NCBI RefSeq assembly: GCF_014858005.1
Contig: NZ_JACYOT010000009.1
Span: 1-64,000 of the forward strand
Length of the DNA stretch: 64,000 nucleotides
Direction of reading: 5' to 3'
Source: Propioniciclava soli
GTDB lineage: Bacteria; Actinomycetota; Actinomycetes; Propionibacteriales; Propionibacteriaceae
Shown here: in pieces, positions 52,583 through 60,975 of the stretch
How positions within the stretch are numbered: the stretch's first letter is position 1
How the letters are laid out: the number at the start of each line of letters is the position of its first letter
Made by a program: the position numbers and the translations under genes
Notes under the pieces: model-generated
The model's input: only the letters and a program-made list of their open reading frames with translations
The model's database searches: none
What the model was told of the DNA's origin: nothing

Positions 52583-55500
52583 ATGAGCAACCCGGCCGGC
52601 TATCGCGCCGTCGCCCCGCAGGTCGACCTGCCCGCGATGGAGCGCGAGGTCATCGCGCTGTGGGACGCGCAGCACACGTTCGAGGCCTCGCTCGCGCGGA
52701 CCGCCGACGGCCCCACCTGGACGTTCTACGAGGGGCCGCCCACGGCCAACGGCATGCCCGGCACCCACCACATCGAGGCGCGGGCGTTCAAGGACGTCTT
52801 CCCGCGCTTCAGGACGATGCAGGGCTTCCGGGTCGACCGCAAGGCGGGCTGGGACTGCCATGGCCTGCCGGTCGAGCTCGCCGTCGAGAAGGAGCTCGGC
52901 TTCAACGGCAAGCCCGACATCGAGGCCTACGGCATCGCCCCCTTCAACGAGCGGTGCCGGAGCTCGGTGACCCAGTACGTCGACCAGTGGACCGAGCTGA
53001 CCCGCCGCATGGGCTACTGGGTGAACCTCGACGAGGCGTACTGGACGATGAGCACCCCGTACGTCGAGAGCGTCTGGTGGTCGCTGAAGCAGATCCACCA
53101 GCGCGGCCTGTTGGTGGAGGACCAGCGGGTCGCCCCCTACTGCCCGCGCTGCGGCACGACGCTGAGCGACCACGAGCTGGCCCAGGGCTACGAGGAGACC
53201 GCCGACACCACGGTGTTCGTCCGGTTCCCGCTCACGTCCGGCCCGTACGCCGGCACCGCGGACCTCGCGATCTGGACGACCACGCCCTGGACGCTCGTCT
53301 CGAACACCACGGTCGCCGTGGGCCCCGACATCGAGTACACCGTCGCGGTGTCGGACGCCGGCGCCAAGCCCGTCGTCGTGGCCGTCGACTCGGTGACCAG
53401 CGCGCTGGGGGAGGGCTGGCGTCCGACCGACACCTTCACCGGCGCCGACATGCTCGGCTGGACCTACGAGCGCCCCCTCGATGTGATGGACCAGCCCGGC
53501 CCGGCCTGGTTCGTCGTGAACGAGGACTACGTCGCCACGGGCGAGGGCACCGGCCTGGTGCACCAGTCCTACCCGTTCGGCGAGGACGACTTTGCCTCCA
53601 GCCGCCGCAACGGCATCGCGTACGTGAACCCCATCGGCCCCGACGGCTGCTTCCTGCCCGGCAACGGCTTCGTGTCGGACGTGTTCTTCAAGACGGCCGA
53701 CCCGCTGATCGTCGAGCGCCTCCGCGACACCGGCCTGTTGCTGCGCACGCTCGTGCACGAGCACCCCTACCCGCACTGCTGGCGGTGCCACACGCCGTTG
53801 ATGTACTACGCCCAGCCGAGCTGGTACATCCGCACGACGCAGGTCAAGGAGGCGCTGCTCCGCGAGAACGAGGCCACGTCCTGGCACCCCGAGCACATCA
53901 AGCACGGCCGCTACGGCGACTGGCTCGACAACAACATCGACTGGGCGCTGTCGCGCAAGCGCTACTGGGGCACCCCGCTGCCCATCTGGCGCTGCGAGGA
54001 CGATCACCAGGTGTGCGTCGGCTCGCTCGCCGAGCTGGGCGAGCTGGCGGGGGAGAACCTGTCGGCGCTCGATCCGCACCGCCCCTTCGTCGACGACGTC
54101 ACGTTCGCCTGCCCCACCTGCGGCAAGCCGAGCGTGCGCGTCCCCGAGGTGATCGACGCCTGGTATGACTCGGGCTCGATGCCGTTCGCCCAGTGGGGCT
54201 ACCCGTGGGCGCCCGGCTCGGCCGAGAAGCTCGAGCAGGCCTACCCGGCCGATTTCATCTGCGAGGCCATTGACCAGACCCGCGGCTGGTTCTACTCCCT
54301 CATGGCGGTCGGCACGCTCACGTTCGACGCGAGCAGTTACCGCACCGTGCTGTGCCTCGGCCACATCCTCGCCGAGGACGGCCGCAAGATGAGCAAGCAC
54401 CTGGGCAACATCCTCGAGCCGATCTCGCTGATGGACACCCACGGGGCGGACGCCGTCCGCTGGTTCATGGTCGCGGGCGGCTCGCCCTGGTCGTCGCGTC
54501 GCGTCGGGCACACCACGATCACCGAGACCGTCCGCAAGGTGCTGCTGACCTACTGGAACGCCGTCAGCTTCCAGTCCCTCTATGCGCGCACGAACGGGTG
54601 GACGCCGGCGCCCCCGCCCGCCGACACGACGCTCGGGGTGCTGGACCGCTGGCTCGTCAGCGTCCGCAACGACCTGGTGGCGCAGGTCACCGACGCGCTG
54701 GAGCACTTCGACACCCAGCGGGCCGGCTCGCTGCTGGCCGACTTCGTCGATGACCTGTCCAACTGGTACATCCGCCGCAGCCGGCGCCGCTTCTGGGAGG
54801 GTGATCCGGGCGCGTTGTGGACGCTGCACGAGACCCTCGACGTCGTCACCCGTCTGATGGCCCCCATGGCGCCCTTCGTCACCGAGCGGGTGTGGCAGGA
54901 CCTGTTCGTGGCCGCGGTGCCGGACGCCGCCGCGTCGGTCCACCTCGCCTCCTGGCCGGTGGCGGACGCCGCCGCGATCGACCCCGACCTCAACGCGTCC
55001 ATGCGCACCGCGCGCCGGCTCGTGGAACTCGGTCGCTCGGCCCGCTCGGAGGCCCGCGTCAAGACCCGTCAGCCGCTGCAGCGGCTGTTGGTGCCCTCGG
55101 CGTCCTTCGCGCGGCTCGGCAGCGAGCTGATCGACGAGATCGCCGCCGAGCTCAACGTCGGAACCGTCGAGTCGTTCAGCTCGGCGGGCGACCTGGTCGA
55201 CCACGTCGCCAAGGGCAACTTCCGGGCGCTTGGCCGCCGGTTCGGCAAGGACACCCCGCGCATCGCGGCGGCCATCGCGGCCGCGGACGCCGCGGCGCTG
55301 GCGTCCGCCCTGGCCGCGCACGGCGAGGCCACGGTGGACGTCGACGGCGGCACGGTGGTGAGCGCCGAGGAGGTGCTCATCAGCGAACGGCCCCGCGAGG
55401 GCTGGTCGGTGGTCAACGAGCAGGGCGAGACCGTCGCGCTCGACCTCGAGCTGACGCCGGCCCTCGTCGCCCAGGGGCTGGTGCGCGAGGTGGTGCGGTT

Positions 55501-55714
55501 GGTGCAGGATGCCCGCAAGGCGTCCGGGCTGGAGGTGTCGGACCGCATCGAGCTGGTGTGGAACGCCGACGCCGAGCTCGCCGAGGCACTACGGTCGGGA
55601 GCTGACGACGTCGCCCGCGAGGTGCTCGCGACGACGATGACCGAGGGCGAGCCCAGCGGTGACGTGACCACGGACGACGAACTGGGGTTGAGGTTCGCGA
55701 TCCGCAAGGCGTGA
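52583..55714 (+). CDS. ileS: Isoleucyl-tRNA synthetase, type-2-like, with G-T-H-H signature
   Basis: A 1043-residue class I synthetase. The signature region is 'YEGPPTANGMPGTHHIEARA'; the HIGH position is G60-T61-H62-H63, i.e. GxHH rather than HxGH. 'KAGWDCHGLPVELAVEKELG' follows. The editing domain lies at ~190-400 ('AIWTTTPWTLVSNTTVAVGP'). Cys pairs C-P-R-C and C-P-T-C are present, and the second signature is K-M-S-K-H (602-606). The alpha-helical anticodon domain follows, with no obvious C-terminal zinc finger. The ATG at 52583 follows GAAGGAATTCC. Expression is set by the T-box upstream. The altered motif and overall pattern fit the second (type 2) IleRS clade. Confidence 0.95.
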   Translation: MSNPAGYRAVAPQVDLPAMEREVIALWDAQHTFEASLARTADGPTWTFYEGPPTANGMPGTHHIEARAFKDVFPRFRTMQGFRVDRKAGWDCHGLPVELAVEKELGFNGKPDIEAYGIAPFNERCRSSVTQYVDQWTELTRRMGYWVNLDEAYWTMSTPYVESVWWSLKQIHQRGLLVEDQRVAPYCPRCGTTLSDHELAQGYEETADTTVFVRFPLTSGPYAGTADLAIWTTTPWTLVSNTTVAVGPDIEYTVAVSDAGAKPVVVAVDSVTSALGEGWRPTDTFTGADMLGWTYERPLDVMDQPGPAWFVVNEDYVATGEGTGLVHQSYPFGEDDFASSRRNGIAYVNPIGPDGCFLPGNGFVSDVFFKTADPLIVERLRDTGLLLRTLVHEHPYPHCWRCHTPLMYYAQPSWYIRTTQVKEALLRENEATSWHPEHIKHGRYGDWLDNNIDWALSRKRYWGTPLPIWRCEDDHQVCVGSLAELGELAGENLSALDPHRPFVDDVTFACPTCGKPSVRVPEVIDAWYDSGSMPFAQWGYPWAPGSAEKLEQAYPADFICEAIDQTRGWFYSLMAVGTLTFDASSYRTVLCLGHILAEDGRKMSKHLGNILEPISLMDTHGADAVRWFMVAGGSPWSSRRVGHTTITETVRKVLLTYWNAVSFQSLYARTNGWTPAPPPADTTLGVLDRWLVSVRNDLVAQVTDALEHFDTQRAGSLLADFVDDLSNWYIRRSRRRFWEGDPGALWTLHETLDVVTRLMAPMAPFVTERVWQDLFVAAVPDAAASVHLASWPVADAAAIDPDLNASMRTARRLVELGRSARSEARVKTRQPLQRLLVPSASFARLGSELIDEIAAELNVGTVESFSSAGDLVDHVAKGNFRALGRRFGKDTPRIAAAIAAADAAALASALAAHGEATVDVDGGTVVSAEEVLISERPREGWSVVNEQGETVALDLELTPALVAQGLVREVVRLVQDARKASGLEVSDRIELVWNADAELAEALRSGADDVAREVLATTMTEGEPSGDVTTDDELGLRFAIRKA

Positions 55715-55725
55715 GAGGAGCCGGC

Positions 55726-56604
55726 GTGGCCGATTCGATGGAGCGGCTCTTCCCGGGCCGCGTGTTCATCAGCACGGTGCTCGAGGCGCTGGACACCAAA
55801 CATGTCATGACCGGCGAGGTCGCCCGCATCTTTCTGCAGCGGGCGGCCATGGCCGGGATCATCATCGGGGTCTTCTACCTGACGAACTTCTCCATCGTCT
55901 CCGTCTTCGCCGGGCTCGAGGTGGGCGGGGAGCCGCTGACCGGCGTCGGACGCCTCGTCGGCGGCCTCGCGTTCGGCTGGGCCCTGGTGTTCATCTACTA
56001 CACCAAGTCCGAGCTGCTCACCTCCAACATGATGGTGGTCACCGTCGGCATGTACCACCGGCGCACCACGCTGCTGCGTTCGCTGCGCATCATGGGGCTG
56101 TGCCTGTTCGGCAATTTCCTCGGCGGCCTGGTCATCGCCCTCCTGATGATGGGCAGCACGCTGGCCGGAGGGGGCGTGGGGGAGCAGATGGCGTCCTCCG
56201 TCGCGCACAAGCTGGAGTACATCACCCTGGGTGTCGGGGGATGGAGTGACCTCTTCATCCGCGCCATCCTGTGCAACTTCATGATCAACATCGCCATGAC
56301 GCTGATCTGGAACGGGTTCATCAAGGAGGACCTGACTCGGGCGCTGGCGATGATCACCGCGGTGTTCATCTTCGCGTTCCTGGGGTTCGAGCACTCGGTG
56401 GCCAACACGGTGCTGTTCACGATCGTGGGCCTCACCCAGGGCATCGACGTCGGGCTCGCCGCGGCCAACGTCGCGATCGCCCTCGTGGGCAACTACATCG
56501 GCGGCGGCCTGCTCATCGGGCTCTACTACGCGTGGGCCAATGACCACCGGCGCTATCTGCGCCTGCACCCCGAGCTCGCCGAGGAGCCTCCCGTCGCCCA
56601 GTGA
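55726..56604 (+). CDS. Formate/nitrite transporter (FNT) family channel
   Basis: A 292-residue membrane protein with six predicted helices, the FNT fold. Family marks are 'LVGGLAFGWALVFIYYTKSE', 'CLFGNFLGGLVIALLM', 'RAILCNFMINIAMTLIW' (the N-x-x-x-N-x-A region) and 'FIFAFLGFEHSVANTVLF'. The substrate (formate, nitrite or another small anion) is not certain. The GTG at 55726 follows GGAG by 5 bases; a GTG at 55711 overlapping the ileS stop is possible. The protein ends with a ~20-residue charged tail. Confidence 0.88.
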   Translation: MADSMERLFPGRVFISTVLEALDTKHVMTGEVARIFLQRAAMAGIIIGVFYLTNFSIVSVFAGLEVGGEPLTGVGRLVGGLAFGWALVFIYYTKSELLTSNMMVVTVGMYHRRTTLLRSLRIMGLCLFGNFLGGLVIALLMMGSTLAGGGVGEQMASSVAHKLEYITLGVGGWSDLFIRAILCNFMINIAMTLIWNGFIKEDLTRALAMITAVFIFAFLGFEHSVANTVLFTIVGLTQGIDVGLAAANVAIALVGNYIGGGLLIGLYYAWANDHRRYLRLHPELAEEPPVAQ

Positions 56605-56733
56605 CGGGCGTCGAGGCGATCCTGGGGCATCGGCTCGGTAATCCCTGCGGGGTGCCGGGGGGTTCGCCATACTTCCCAGCGAGGAGCCGGCACCGAACGC
56701 CACACGATGCCAAACGACATACCGGCTTCAGAG

Positions 56734-56762
56734 TTGTGGAGCCACGCAAACCCAGCTATAAA
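56734..56762 (+). promoter_or_regulatory. Promoter of the fructose operon
   Basis: TTGTGG (56734-56739), a 17-base spacer and TATAAA (56757-56762). Transcription should start near 56770, shortly before fruK. Confidence 0.6.
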
Positions 56763-56796
56763 CAGATGACCCCACATTGACCCCGAGGGAGTGGAC

Positions 56797-57819
56797 GTGG
56801 ACCTGAATGTTCAGGAGCGGGGCGGTGGCCAGCGGCCGCCGTCCGCACGACGCGTCGTGACATTCACGGCGAATCCCAGCATCGACAAGACGGTCGCCCT
56901 CGGCGGCCCGCTCGCGCGGGGGGAGGTGCAGCGCGCGGTGTCGGTGACCGAGCAGGCCGCCGGCAAGGGGGTGAACGTCGCCCGCGTCGTGGCCGAGGCG
57001 GGCGTCGAGGCGACGGCCGTCCTCCCGTTCGACGACACGGCCTACCGGGCGATGCTCGATGGGGCCGTGCCCACGGCGATGGCGGTGGACGCCCCCGGCG
57101 TCCGCCACCGCCCCCGCACGAACACGACGATCACCGAGCCCGGCGGCACGACGACCAAGGTGAACGAGCCGGGGCCGACGCTCTCGGCCTCCGACCTCGA
57201 CGCCGCCACCGCCCAGGTGGTGGCCGCCGCCGCAGGAGCCGCGTGGGTGGCCCTGTCCGGGTCGCTGCCGCCCGGCGCGCCGGACGACTGGTATGCCCAG
57301 CTGGCCGCCGCGCTGCGTCCGCTGGGGGCGAAGGTCGCCATCGACACCTCCGACGCGGCGCTGGACGCGGTGCTCGCCGCCCTGCCCGCCAGCGCGTTCG
57401 ACCTGGTCAAGCCCAACTCCGACGAACTCGCGCAGCTCACGGGCGGGGACGCCGCCGCCTTCGAGGCGGCCGCGGCCGCGGGTGACCTCGCGGACATCGT
57501 GGCCGCCGCGAAGCGGCTCCACGAGCGCGGCATCACCCACGTGCTCGTCACGCTGGGCGGCTCGGGCGCGGTGCTCGTCAACGCCGCCGGCGCCTGGCAC
57601 GCCGCGGCGCCGGCAATCCGGGTCGCCAGCACCGTGGGCGCGGGCGACTCCTCGGTCGCCGGCTTCATCCTCGGCGACGTGACCGGGCTCGACCCGGCCG
57701 ACTGCCTGGCGCAGGCCGTCGCCCACGGTTCCGCGGCGGCGTCCCTGCCCGGCACCACCCTCCCGACCCCCGACGACCTGCCCCCCGGCCGCGTCGTCGT
57801 CACCCACCTCACCGCCTGA
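56797..57819 (+). CDS. fruK: 1-phosphofructokinase
   Basis: A 340-residue PfkB-family kinase that converts fructose 1-phosphate to fructose 1,6-bisphosphate. Signatures are 'TFTANPSIDKTVALGG', 'EQAAGKGVNVARVVAEAG', 'KPNSDELAQLTGG' and the ATP/anion-hole motif 'STVGAGDSSVAGFILG', containing the catalytic Asp. The GTG at 56797 is spaced ~6 from GAGGGAG. A later GTG (56857) would match the usual family N-terminus exactly but lacks a ribosome site, so ~20 extra residues are likely. CCTGAA (56802-56807) and TTCAGG (56810-56815) form a small inverted repeat at the start, a possible operator. fruA and ptsH follow in one operon. Confidence 0.93.
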   Translation: MDLNVQERGGGQRPPSARRVVTFTANPSIDKTVALGGPLARGEVQRAVSVTEQAAGKGVNVARVVAEAGVEATAVLPFDDTAYRAMLDGAVPTAMAVDAPGVRHRPRTNTTITEPGGTTTKVNEPGPTLSASDLDAATAQVVAAAAGAAWVALSGSLPPGAPDDWYAQLAAALRPLGAKVAIDTSDAALDAVLAALPASAFDLVKPNSDELAQLTGGDAAAFEAAAAAGDLADIVAAAKRLHERGITHVLVTLGGSGAVLVNAAGAWHAAAPAIRVASTVGAGDSSVAGFILGDVTGLDPADCLAQAVAHGSAAASLPGTTLPTPDDLPPGRVVVTHLTA

Positions 57820-57839
57820 CCCGACGAAGGGAAGTCCCC

Positions 57840-59945
57840 ATGCCACTCATCAACGAACACCTGGTGCGGCTCGACGCCGACCTCGGTGCCCAGAAGCAGG
57901 ACGTCATCGCGTCCCTGGCCCAGGTCGTCGCCGACGCCGGCCGCGCCGATGCCGCCGGCCTGACCGCCGACGCGATGGACCGCGAGGGCAAGGCCGCCAC
58001 CGGCCTGCCCGGCGGCTTCGCCATTCCCCACTGCCGCTCGGCGGCGGTGTCGGAGGCGTCGCTGGCCTTCGCGCGGCTGTCGAACCCGGTCGACTTCGGC
58101 GCCAAGGACGGCCCGGCCGACCTCGTGTTCCTCATCGCGGCGGCGGCGGACGGCGACGCCGACCACCTCAAGCTGCTCACCAAGCTCGCCCGCGCGCTGG
58201 TGAAGAAGGACTTCCTGGCCTCCCTGCGCGCCGCCCAGAGCCCGGCCGACGTCGTCGCCCTCGTCGACGGTGTGCTCAACCCGCCGGACGCCGCCGCGCC
58301 CGGCGCCGCGGGAGGAGTCGCCGCGGCCGGTGCTGCGGGCGCCGCCGGGACCGGGGCCACAGCCGTGTCTGCCGCCACCCCGGATGCCGCCACCCCGGAT
58401 GCCGCCACCGCGGGGGAGGCGGGGGCGGACCGTCCGGTCATCGTGGCGGTCACCGCCTGCCCGACCGGCATCGCCCACACCTACATGGCGGCCGACTCGC
58501 TGGTCGCGGCCGGGCAGGAGGCCGGGGTCGACGTGCAGGTCGAGACGCAGGGCTCCGGTGGCGTGACGCCGCTGCCCGCGTCGGTCATCTCGGGCGCCGT
58601 CGCGGCGATCTTCGCGACCGACGTCGGGGTGAAGGAGAAGGAGCGCTTCGCTGGCCTGCCGGTGATCGAGTCCGGCGTCAAGCGGGGCATCAACGAGCCC
58701 GCGAAGATGATCGAGGAGGCGCTGGCGGCGTCGAAGAACCCCAACGCGCGGCGCGTGTCCGGCGTGGCGGGGGCGTCCGACGGCGCCGGCGAGGGCGCCC
58801 AGCTCGGCTGGGGCAAGCGCATCCAGCAGGCCCTGATGACCGGTGTGTCGTACATGATCCCGTTCGTCGCGGCCGGCGGCCTGTTGATCGCGCTCAGCTT
58901 CCTCGTCGGGGGCTACGGCATCGCGCTGACACCCGACTGCGCCAACCTGCCCGCCTGGGCGGCCGGCGCCACCGCGGAGCAGTGCGCGTCCGCGGGCAGC
59001 TATGCCGCGCTGGCCTACGACCTGGGCCCGGCGGCCGGGCTGGGGCCGTGGCTGGGCGGCATCCTCAACCTCGTCGGCTCGGCGGCCTTCGGCTTCCTCG
59101 TGCCCGCCCTGTCGGGCTACATCGCCTACGCGCTGGGCGGACGCCCCGGCATCGCCCCCGGCTTCGTCGGCGGCGCCATCTCGGTGACGCTCGGCGCCGG
59201 CTTCATCGGCGGCCTGGTGACCGGCCTCATCGCGGGCCTGCTCGCCATGTGGCTGGCGTCGCTCAAGCCGCCGCGCTGGTTGGCCGGCCTCATGCCGGTG
59301 GTCATCATCCCGCTCACCGTCACGCTGATCGTCGGCGGCCTGATGTACCTCCTGCTCGGCGCGCCGCTGGCGGCCATCACCAACGGCCTGTACGCCTTCC
59401 TCGGCGGCATGACCGGCGGCTCGGTCATCCTGCTCGGCATCATCCTCGGCCTGATGATGTGCTTCGACCTCGGCGGGCCCGTCAACAAGGCGGCCTATCT
59501 GTTCGCCACCGCGGGTCTCTCGGCGCAGACCGAGGCGTCGTTCCAGATCATGGCCGCCGTGATGGCGGCCGGCATGGTGCCGCCGCTGGCGATGGCCCTG
59601 GCCACGACCGTCCGCAAGCGGCTCTTCACCGAGCCCGAGATCGAGAACGGCCGGACGGCCTGGCTGCTCGGGGCGTCCTTCATCTCCGAGGGTGCCATCC
59701 CGTTCGGTGCCGCCGACCCGCTGCGCGTCATCCCCTCGATGATGCTGGGCGGAGCGGTGACCGGCGCGCTCACCATGGCGCTCGGTGTCGGCAGTCGGGC
59801 CCCCCACGGCGGGATCTTCGTGCTGTTTGCGATCGACAACCCGATCGGGTTCATCATCGCTATCCTTGCTGGCATGATCGTCGGCGCGGTCGCCGTCATC
59901 GCCGCCAAGCAGTTCTTTGGTGGCAAGAAGGCCGTGGCCGCCTGA
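57840..59945 (+). CDS. fruA: Fructose-specific PTS enzyme IIABC
   Basis: A 701-residue permease with domain order A-B-C. EIIA (1-148) has its phosphorylated His at about 64 ('GGFAIPHCRSA'). An Ala/Gly/Thr-rich linker (~150-197, with a duplicated A-T-P-D-A unit) follows. EIIB has Cys 207 in 'VAVTACPTGIAHTYMAADSL'. EIIC (~320-695) is a multi-helix channel with 'GVSYMIPFVAAGGLLIALSF', 'MCFDLGGPVNKAAYLFA' and 'FISEGAIPFGAADPLRVIPS'. It imports fructose as fructose 1-phosphate, the substrate of FruK encoded 20 bases upstream. Confidence 0.96.
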   Translation: MPLINEHLVRLDADLGAQKQDVIASLAQVVADAGRADAAGLTADAMDREGKAATGLPGGFAIPHCRSAAVSEASLAFARLSNPVDFGAKDGPADLVFLIAAAADGDADHLKLLTKLARALVKKDFLASLRAAQSPADVVALVDGVLNPPDAAAPGAAGGVAAAGAAGAAGTGATAVSAATPDAATPDAATAGEAGADRPVIVAVTACPTGIAHTYMAADSLVAAGQEAGVDVQVETQGSGGVTPLPASVISGAVAAIFATDVGVKEKERFAGLPVIESGVKRGINEPAKMIEEALAASKNPNARRVSGVAGASDGAGEGAQLGWGKRIQQALMTGVSYMIPFVAAGGLLIALSFLVGGYGIALTPDCANLPAWAAGATAEQCASAGSYAALAYDLGPAAGLGPWLGGILNLVGSAAFGFLVPALSGYIAYALGGRPGIAPGFVGGAISVTLGAGFIGGLVTGLIAGLLAMWLASLKPPRWLAGLMPVVIIPLTVTLIVGGLMYLLLGAPLAAITNGLYAFLGGMTGGSVILLGIILGLMMCFDLGGPVNKAAYLFATAGLSAQTEASFQIMAAVMAAGMVPPLAMALATTVRKRLFTEPEIENGRTAWLLGASFISEGAIPFGAADPLRVIPSMMLGGAVTGALTMALGVGSRAPHGGIFVLFAIDNPIGFIIAILAGMIVGAVAVIAAKQFFGGKKAVAA

Positions 59946-59973
59946 CGACCCGAATCTCTCGAAGGAGAAAAGC

Positions 59974-60243
59974 ATGGCTAGCAAGACTGTCACCGTCGGC
60001 TCGTCCGTGGGCCTGCACGCCCGCCCGGCCGCCATCATCGCCGAGGCCGCTGAGGGCTACGACGACGAGATCACCCTGACGCTCGTCGGTGGCGACGACG
60101 ACGAGGGCGTCGACGCGGCGTCGAGCCTCATGATCATGACCCTGGGCGCCGAGAAGGGGGCCGAGGTCGTCGTCGAGTCCGACAACGAGGAGGCCGTCGA
60201 GGCCATCGCCGCCCTCATCGAGAAGGACCTGGACTCCGAGTGA
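59974..60243 (+). CDS. ptsH: Phosphocarrier protein HPr
   Basis: An 89-residue protein with the active-site His15 in 'SVGLHARPAAI'. The position of the regulatory Ser is taken by S50 in 'DAASSLMIMTLGAEKG'. An acidic insertion (G-G-D-D-D-E-G) around residues 39-45 makes the loop a few residues longer than in the classical protein. It receives phosphate from enzyme I (encoded at 36-38 kb) and passes it to EIIA domains. The ATG at 59974 follows GAAGGAG. It ends the fructose operon. Confidence 0.95.
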   Translation: MASKTVTVGSSVGLHARPAAIIAEAAEGYDDEITLTLVGGDDDEGVDAASSLMIMTLGAEKGAEVVVESDNEEAVEAIAALIEKDLDSE

Positions 60244-60264
60244 GCCCTGCCTGACCCGTTCGCC

Positions 60265-60298
60265 CACGGGGCCCGCTCCGATCGGAGCGGGCCCCGTG
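60265..60298. terminator. Terminator of the fructose/HPr operon
   Basis: A perfect 34-base palindrome, CACGGGGCCCGCTCCGA and its reverse complement, 21 bases after the ptsH stop. The convergent DUF1707 gene ends at 60323, so it may work in both directions. Confidence 0.85.
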
Positions 60299-60322
60299 TG
60301 CGTCTCGGGCGTGCCGGGGTGC

Positions 60323-60832
60323 TCAGCGCTCGAGGTGGGGCGGGGGCTTGCGCTGGTCGGGGACGAGCTGGTTCAACACGATGCTGCCGATGATGGCGAT
60401 GGCGATGAACAAGAACCAGTTCCCGAACATGATCGCGGACAGGATGCAGGCGGGCCACAGCAACGCCCGGCCCATCGGCAACCACTGGGCGATCTGCGGT
60501 GGCACCCGAGGGCCGGAGGTCACCACCTCGTCCCCATCGGGGTGCGGCCGACCCGCGGAGGCGACCGGCTGGCGCGTCGGCGTCCGGCCGGGCGTCGAAC
60601 CGGGCACCAGGGACGCACCGGCGGCCGAACTGTCGAGATGCGGGCGGGGCTCGGGCAGGTCGGAGAACAGCGGGCCGAAGTCGGACGCGAAGCGTGCGGA
60701 GAGCGCCGCAGTCATCCGCTCGGCGAACTCGGTGTCGTCGAGGCGCCCGGCCTCGAAGTGCTCGCGCAACATCGCGGTGGCGGCGTCCCGATCGGCGTCG
60801 GAGAGACGCTGCGGGACGGGCTCGTGGCTCAT
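60323..60832 (-). CDS. DUF1707-domain membrane protein
   Basis: A 169-residue protein. Residues ~10-62 form a DUF1707 domain ('[20 protein letters not shown]', then '[15 protein letters not shown]', '[15 protein letters not shown]'). A Pro/Ser-rich linker comes next, then two adjacent hydrophobic helices (~120-155, '[20 protein letters not shown]'). DUF1707 proteins are common in Actinobacteria; the function is unknown. The ATG at 60832 has no good ribosome site. A TACACT box ends 8 bases before it, so the mRNA may be leaderless. Confidence 0.85.
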   Translation of the reverse strand: MSHEPVPQRLSDADRDAATAMLREHFEAGRLDDTEFAERMTAALSARFASDFGPLFSDLPEPRPHLDSSAAGASLVPGSTPGRTPTRQPVASAGRPHPDGDEVVTSGPRVPPQIAQWLPMGRALLWPACILSAIMFGNWFLFIAIAIIGSIVLNQLVPDQRKPPPHLER

Positions 60833-60975
60833 GGCGCCCCAGTGTAGGACGACGGCGCGCGGGACGGCGGGGTGGCGCGACGTTCGCCGGCCCCGCGCCG
60901 TGGGATGAGCGGGCGTGCGGGCGGCGTCCGTGGCAGAGTGGATCCGGTTCGCAACACGAGGAGGTCGGAGCACCA

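Noticed and set aside
52400-55321. 973-residue minus-strand frame opposite ileS
   Set aside because: Composition (R/G/V/H repeats) is that of an antisense shadow, and ileS is unambiguous on the plus strand.
57042-60038. 998-residue minus-strand frame opposite fruK-fruA
   Set aside because: Shadow of the PTS genes. No ribosome site or recognisable domain.
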